From assembly GCA_944363695.1 (NCBI GenBank), contig CALVUW010000045.1, positions 1 to 8,171 of the forward strand: 8,171 bases of DNA, written 5' to 3'. This document shows positions 4,601 through 8,171 of this stretch, in pieces. Within the stretch, counting starts at the first letter, position 1. Each line of letters begins with the position of its first letter. Made by a program: the position numbers and the translations under genes. The notes beneath the pieces were generated by a model. The model was not told the origin of the DNA, made no database searches, and saw nothing but the letters and a program-made list of their open reading frames with translations. The stretch comes from an uncultured Bacilli bacterium (GTDB lineage: Bacteria; Bacillota_I; Bacilli_A; RF39; UBA660).

Positions 4601-5449
4601 ATGAAAATCTTAATTATTACAAATTTAGAAAATGATTGTAGTGAAGAGGACATTTGGATAGCAAAATCATTTGAAAAAGATGGACATTATGTTTTACTAG
4701 AAAATAAATATTTCAGTCCAAAGCTTGACAGCATGTTCGATATTTTTATAAAAAGATACTCTTGGATTGAAGATATTAATCAATTTTCAGTAGGAGGAAG
4801 TGAGTCAGATTACGAAACTAGAATTGTACAAAAAAACTTGCCTAGAATTAATTTTGATGGTAAATTTGACAACCAAGGTAAACATTATCTTTCTAGATTA
4901 TACGCTAAAGGATACCCAGTTGTGCCAACAATTTCTTCTTTAAATGATCTTCAAAAATTAAGCGAATATGATACTTTCTTGCTTAAGCCAGTCAACGGCT
5001 ATAGCGGTTTTGGCATAATAGAAGCTAGTGCTGATAAAGTTATAAGTTTATGGAATGAAGACTATGTAATTCAGCCAAAAATTAAATTTGATAGTGAAGT
5101 TCAATTTTATTTTATTGGTTCTAAATTCCAATTTGCACAAATCTTTAAGCCAAAAAAGCTTAATTCACATGAAAATGCGTTAAGATATCACCCATCCAAA
5201 ATGGAAATCTCAATTGCTTCAGTATTTGCAAACCTTAATGGGACTAATTTTAATGGTGTACAGCGAATTGATTTTTTAAAAAATGGAAATCAATTACTGC
5301 TTTCAGAACTCGAAGATGATAGTCCATATATGGCTATTGAGTCACTATCTGAAAATGAAAGAGAGAAGTTTATCAATAATTTCAAACAAATGACTTACGA
5401 ATATATGAAAAATTTACATAGGGAAGATGAAGATCAAACATCAATTTAA
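4601..5449 (+). CDS. ATP-grasp ligase
   Basis: A 282-residue protein of the ATP-grasp superfamily, which joins a carboxylate to an amine or thiol through an acyl-phosphate at the cost of ATP. MKILIITNLEND opens an N-terminal Rossmann-like part. FDGKFDNQGKHYL (85-97) followed by GYPVVPT (104-110) is the typical linker. FLLKPVNGYSGFGI (126-139) holds the ATP-binding Lys and the Gly-rich loop, and QRIDF (221-225) with LLLSELEDDSPYM (232-244) supplies the acidic Mg ligands (D224, E236, E238 as candidates). It is closer to the RimK/glutathione-synthase/DcsG-like group than to D-Ala-D-Ala ligase. The substrate cannot be read from sequence. AGAGG lies five bases before the ATG. The gene is divergent from the small peptide gene and ends 15 bases from the stop of the convergent racemase gene, with no terminator visible between them. 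Modification of the nearby peptide, or joining of a D-amino acid, are inferences. Confidence 0.8.
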   Translation: MKILIITNLENDCSEEDIWIAKSFEKDGHYVLLENKYFSPKLDSMFDIFIKRYSWIEDINQFSVGGSESDYETRIVQKNLPRINFDGKFDNQGKHYLSRLYAKGYPVVPTISSLNDLQKLSEYDTFLLKPVNGYSGFGIIEASADKVISLWNEDYVIQPKIKFDSEVQFYFIGSKFQFAQIFKPKKLNSHENALRYHPSKMEISIASVFANLNGTNFNGVQRIDFLKNGNQLLLSELEDDSPYMAIESLSENEREKFINNFKQMTYEYMKNLHREDEDQTSI

Positions 5450-5464
5450 GAGGTCACACTATTG

Positions 5465-6553
5465 TTATTTTATTTTGATTGTAAATCTACTTCTGTTAAT
5501 GTGTGACATTATCTCACACGAATATACGCCGAGCGCACGCGCATGATCAGTTGCTGTAAGTTCTTCTTTGTTATCTTGTCCTATAAATATCACTTTTTCT
5601 CCAATTTTTAAGTTTGGAATGTTTGTTATATCCACATACATACAATCCATGCTCATTTCTCCAATTATGGAACAAGCTTTGCCTTTTATTAAAACATATG
5701 ATTTATTTGATAGTATGCTATCTATGCCATAACCATATCCTATAGGGACCAATGCACGCACCATGTCTTTGGAAATAGTGTTTTTTTCTCCATAACCTAT
5801 GCTATCACCTTTTTTAACAACCTTGATATCTGTAATATGCGACTCAATGGACATTACCTTTCTTAAGTCTTCTTCATAACCACAATAGCCATGAAGAGCC
5901 ATTCCTACCCTTACCATATCATATTGATATTTTTTTGTCAAAAATAAAGTGGTAGAACTGGCAGCATGCGTTATTGGAGAAAATCCTGCTTCTCTTACAA
6001 ACTTATAATCATTTTCATAAGCTATGCTTTGCGCTAGAATGTTTTCTTCGCAATTTTCATCAGTTATAACAAAATGCGTGTAAAAGCCTACTACCTCAAA
6101 ATATTTTTTATGACGCTTTAGGTAATCTAATATATTATTTAATTCTTCCTTGGTTTTATAGCCATATCTATTTAAACCAGAATCTTTTTTTATATGTATT
6201 TTTATTTTATTATTTTTTGCTTTTAAATGTTTAATAAGAGCTTTAAGTTGATTTTGCGAACCTATTGTAATTTCAAGATTAAAATCAATAGCCTCTAAAA
6301 CATTATTAGGAAGGATATACCCTAGAACCAATATATTGTTCTTTATGTTACTTTTTCGTAATTCTATCGCTTCCTTTACAGTTGAAACGGCAAAATAGTC
6401 TACTTTATCAGCAATTAAGTTTGCTATTTCAATCATTCCATGACCATATGCTTCACCTTTAACAACAGCACAAACTTTAGCGGTTTTAGCCAGCTTTTTT
6501 ATTATTTTAATATTATGATTTAAATTTTTTGAATTTATAATTAAATTATTCAT
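5465..6553 (-). CDS. Alanine-racemase-family PLP enzyme, probably altered specificity
   Basis: A 362-residue fold-type III PLP racemase. Compared with Geobacillus alanine racemase it keeps the PLP lysine (K32 in VVKGEAYGHG, equivalent to K39), K122 and R129 (IKKDSGLNRYG), H160 (YTHF), H196, R215 (MVRVGM), the second catalytic base Y254 (IGYGEKNT, equivalent to Y265), Y273 (GYGYG) and M302-D303 (K129, R136, H166, H200, R219, Y284, M312, D313). Two specificity positions differ: Asn203 is S199, and the gate Tyr354 is C346. Length is near the family norm (about 370-390). I start it at MNNLIINSK because this ATG overlaps the methyltransferase stop as ATGA with GAGGA five bases upstream; an in-frame ATG at 6586 has no such support. 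It is the last gene of the operon. It could still be a housekeeping Alr supplying D-Ala, but the gate changes argue for another amino acid. Confidence 0.85.
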   Translation of the reverse strand: MNNLIINSKNLNHNIKIIKKLAKTAKVCAVVKGEAYGHGMIEIANLIADKVDYFAVSTVKEAIELRKSNIKNNILVLGYILPNNVLEAIDFNLEITIGSQNQLKALIKHLKAKNNKIKIHIKKDSGLNRYGYKTKEELNNILDYLKRHKKYFEVVGFYTHFVITDENCEENILAQSIAYENDYKFVREAGFSPITHAASSTTLFLTKKYQYDMVRVGMALHGYCGYEEDLRKVMSIESHITDIKVVKKGDSIGYGEKNTISKDMVRALVPIGYGYGIDSILSNKSYVLIKGKACSIIGEMSMDCMYVDITNIPNLKIGEKVIFIGQDNKEELTATDHARALGVYSCEIMSHINRSRFTIKIK

Positions 6554-7557
6554 AATTTCCTCATAACATAATATTGAAAAATACAATTATTTTTTTGATA
6601 ATAACCAATACATGATTCAACTTTTAAACCATAATGTTCAAATTGTTTTTTTGTAAGTAGTACAGGAGTATGTCCAAAAGCTATAACCAGTCCCCCCTTC
6701 TTCACCTTAGTCAACGTTTTAGGCAAAAATTGTTTGGCTTGATATTTTGAAACAACTTGATCATTTAAAAATCTTAGAAACATTATATCTATAGAGTTTT
6801 CTTCTAATTTAGAATCTTTAGCATTACAACACTCACAATAATCTAAAAATTGACTTGCATAGTCTGTCATTTGCTTGCTTAAATCACCGCCTAATATTGT
6901 AACAACAGGATACGCTTTCTTGAGCTCATACAAAAATTGTCCAGTTGAACAAGCTGGATCATAAATTTTAAGACCATTTTTTATATATGGCTTTATAAAG
7001 CTTTTCGTGTATTCTCTTAGGTGTTCTTCGCCATATCCTAAATATATTACTTTATTTGGATTTAGAGACCAACCTTCTTTCCCCGTTTTCTCAACTTGAT
7101 TGGTGCCATATAATCTTTCTTGAAAAGGATAAATTATCTCCAGTTGACTATCGCTTTTTATCTTATCAAAAGTCGATAGTCTTTCATCCTCGGCCATTGG
7201 ATAATATTCCACAAAAACGTCTTTGCCAGTTAATTTTTTAGATTTTAATATGCCAAGGATCATACTTGCCGTTATCTGTGAACAATTAATAGCATTGAGC
7301 TTGTTCTCTATACTTAACTGCGACCTGATTTTACGGCCTAAAATAAAAATTTTATTAAATTTAATGTAAAATATAGTTTGAGGTAAATTATAGATTTTAT
7401 CTATTATATAGTCTACCTCTCTTGATTTTATTTCTTTTATATCTAGTTCGGAATGTAAAAAATGCTCTTTTTTTATTATTTGCTTATCATATATTTTTTG
7501 TTCCATCTTGGTTAATTCATCATATGGAATCTGATAATTGTTCTCATATTTTATCAT
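6550..7557 (-). CDS. Class I SAM-dependent methyltransferase with extra N-terminal region
   Basis: A 335-residue protein. The C-terminal ~150 residues are a Rossmann methyltransferase: motif I KIYDPACSTGQFLYEL (197-212), acidic residue of motif II in LGGDLSKQM (D225), then NSIDIMFLRFLNDQ, where the acceptor-binding motif IV would be, and KKGGLVIAFGHTPV as the post-motif strand. The DPACSTG form recalls DNA methylases, but no NPPY/DPPY follows, so a small molecule or peptide is a more likely target. The N-terminal ~165 residues are not part of the standard fold and were not recognised; they may bind the substrate. The gene starts four bases after the stop of the upstream gene, with AAAGG within that gene's end as ribosome binding site, and overlaps the racemase start by four bases (ATGA), so all three are translated from one message. 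Confidence 0.75.
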   Translation of the reverse strand: MIKYENNYQIPYDELTKMEQKIYDKQIIKKEHFLHSELDIKEIKSREVDYIIDKIYNLPQTIFYIKFNKIFILGRKIRSQLSIENKLNAINCSQITASMILGILKSKKLTGKDVFVEYYPMAEDERLSTFDKIKSDSQLEIIYPFQERLYGTNQVEKTGKEGWSLNPNKVIYLGYGEEHLREYTKSFIKPYIKNGLKIYDPACSTGQFLYELKKAYPVVTILGGDLSKQMTDYASQFLDYCECCNAKDSKLEENSIDIMFLRFLNDQVVSKYQAKQFLPKTLTKVKKGGLVIAFGHTPVLLTKKQFEHYGLKVESCIGYYQKNNCIFQYYVMRKL

Positions 7558-7560
7558 TTT

Positions 7561-8171
7561 TTACATTCCTTTATCAAAAAAATCTTCATCAGTTTTGGTA
7601 CGTTTCATTGCACGTTTTTTCTCTTCAGCTATCTCCCTCTCTAGCTGTTCTCTTGCAAACTTTGACCTTCTAGGTTTCTTCCCCGTTCCTTCATTATCTA
7701 ATGATGCCAAACTTGCTTTCATATCCCCTATTACAAACTTTGTTTCATTGCTTGGATCAGGTCCATATCGTTTATCAAAATTTTCTATTTTATCGCTAAA
7801 CTTATATTGAGAAAATTCATAACTATATGTCCCTAAGCCACTAGATAATTTATTAAGGACTATTGGAAAAGTTGTCATCTCAGCAAATGGTACTATTCCA
7901 ACAATTTGAGCAAAATCCCCCAAATCTTTAAACTCGTTAATCTTTGCCTTCTTGCTATAAAGATGATTGATAACCGCATTCGAGGTATTCGATGGAGTTG
8001 TTACTATAAATTCAATCATCGGCTCAAGTGTCTTTTCATTTGCAAGTTTTAATGCTCTAAATAATGCTAAAGGGACACATATATTAAAATGTTGTGGGTC
8101 AGAGCCCATAGAATCAAATTTACCACCAGTAATTGAAATTTCAGATACTGCAACTACTGTATTAGAGTCTG
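7561..8171 (-). CDS. Unrecognised protein, 5' end beyond the window
   Basis: The frame is open to the window edge, giving at least 202 residues from ...DSNTVVAVSEISITGG onward; the internal Met at 8109 is probably not the start. The visible part is a mixed alpha/beta globular region (about the first 150 residues, with MGSDPQHFN, IEFIVTTPSNTSNAVINHL and KRYGPDPSNETKFVIGDM). It ends in a highly charged stretch of ~45 residues rich in Lys, Arg and Glu (EQLEREIAEEKKRAMKRTK) that is likely helical. I recognise no family, signal peptide or membrane helix. It is first of the visible genes in the operon with the methyltransferase (stop four bases from its ATG) and racemase, so it probably serves the same pathway. 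The charged tail could contact nucleic acid or a partner protein. Confidence 0.7.
   Translation of the reverse strand, partial: DSNTVVAVSEISITGGKFDSMGSDPQHFNICVPLALFRALKLANEKTLEPMIEFIVTTPSNTSNAVINHLYSKKAKINEFKDLGDFAQIVGIVPFAEMTTFPIVLNKLSSGLGTYSYEFSQYKFSDKIENFDKRYGPDPSNETKFVIGDMKASLASLDNEGTGKKPRRSKFAREQLEREIAEEKKRAMKRTKTDEDFFDKGM

Noticed and set aside
5450..5520. GTCACAC (5453-5459) and GTGTGAC (5501-5507) as a shared terminator between the convergent genes
   Set aside because: The arms are only 7 bp and 41 bases apart, with no T-run following, and one lies inside the racemase coding sequence.
6550..7557. DNA adenine methyltransferase of a restriction system
   Set aside because: DPACSTG is suggestive, but NPPY/DPPY is absent and no restriction or specificity subunit is near.
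7422..7810. Two overlapping plus-strand frames opposite the methyltransferase start and the unknown gene
   Set aside because: No ribosome binding sites, overlapping frames, and the minus strand there carries well-supported coupled genes.

Overview
The window comes from a very AT-rich bacterium that uses the standard genetic code (tryptophan is TGG and TGA acts as a stop) and has strong AAGGAGG-type ribosome binding sites. The style of its RHS core ("YYLNSRYYDPxxGRFINADD") and the base composition point to a low-GC Firmicute (Bacilli/Clostridia-like, host-associated); a species cannot be named. Coding is dense and mostly on the minus strand.

Left half (about 1-4320): an array of three C-terminal RHS toxin modules, all on the minus strand. 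Each has the end of an RHS core, a variable hydrophobic toxin tip, a membrane-type immunity gene coupled to the toxin stop codon, and a hairpin terminator. In transcription order they are module 3 (tip 3130-4185, immunity 2787-3113), module 2 (tip 1948-2688, immunity 1525-1985, broken by a frameshift) and module 1 (tip 597-1469, immunity 101-607). No RHS shell or N-terminal export region is present. Modules 1 and 2 begin abruptly inside the RHS core directly after the previous module's terminator. Module 3 reaches slightly further upstream but carries a one-base frameshift. This is the layout of displaced 'orphan' tip/immunity cassettes. All three tips are membrane-active-looking rather than nuclease-like, and all three immunity proteins have predicted membrane helices.

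Boundary (about 4186-4600): a hairpin-rich stretch, a 38-bp perfect palindrome that ends a tiny 23-codon gene (4374-4445, minus), and a 155-bp divergent promoter region. The small gene has an excellent ribosome binding site, a consensus -35 box and its own terminator, so it is probably a real peptide gene.

Right half (4601-8171): an ATP-grasp ligase on the plus strand, convergent with a tightly coupled minus-strand operon of an unrecognised protein (cut by the window edge), a SAM-dependent methyltransferase and an alanine-racemase-family enzyme. The racemase keeps its catalytic residues but has changed two residues that limit substrate size in true alanine racemases. A small peptide next to a ligase, a racemase with altered specificity and a methyltransferase looks like a peptide or amino-acid modification cluster. 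I do not recognise it as a described system. The functional link among these genes is inference from proximity and enzyme types.
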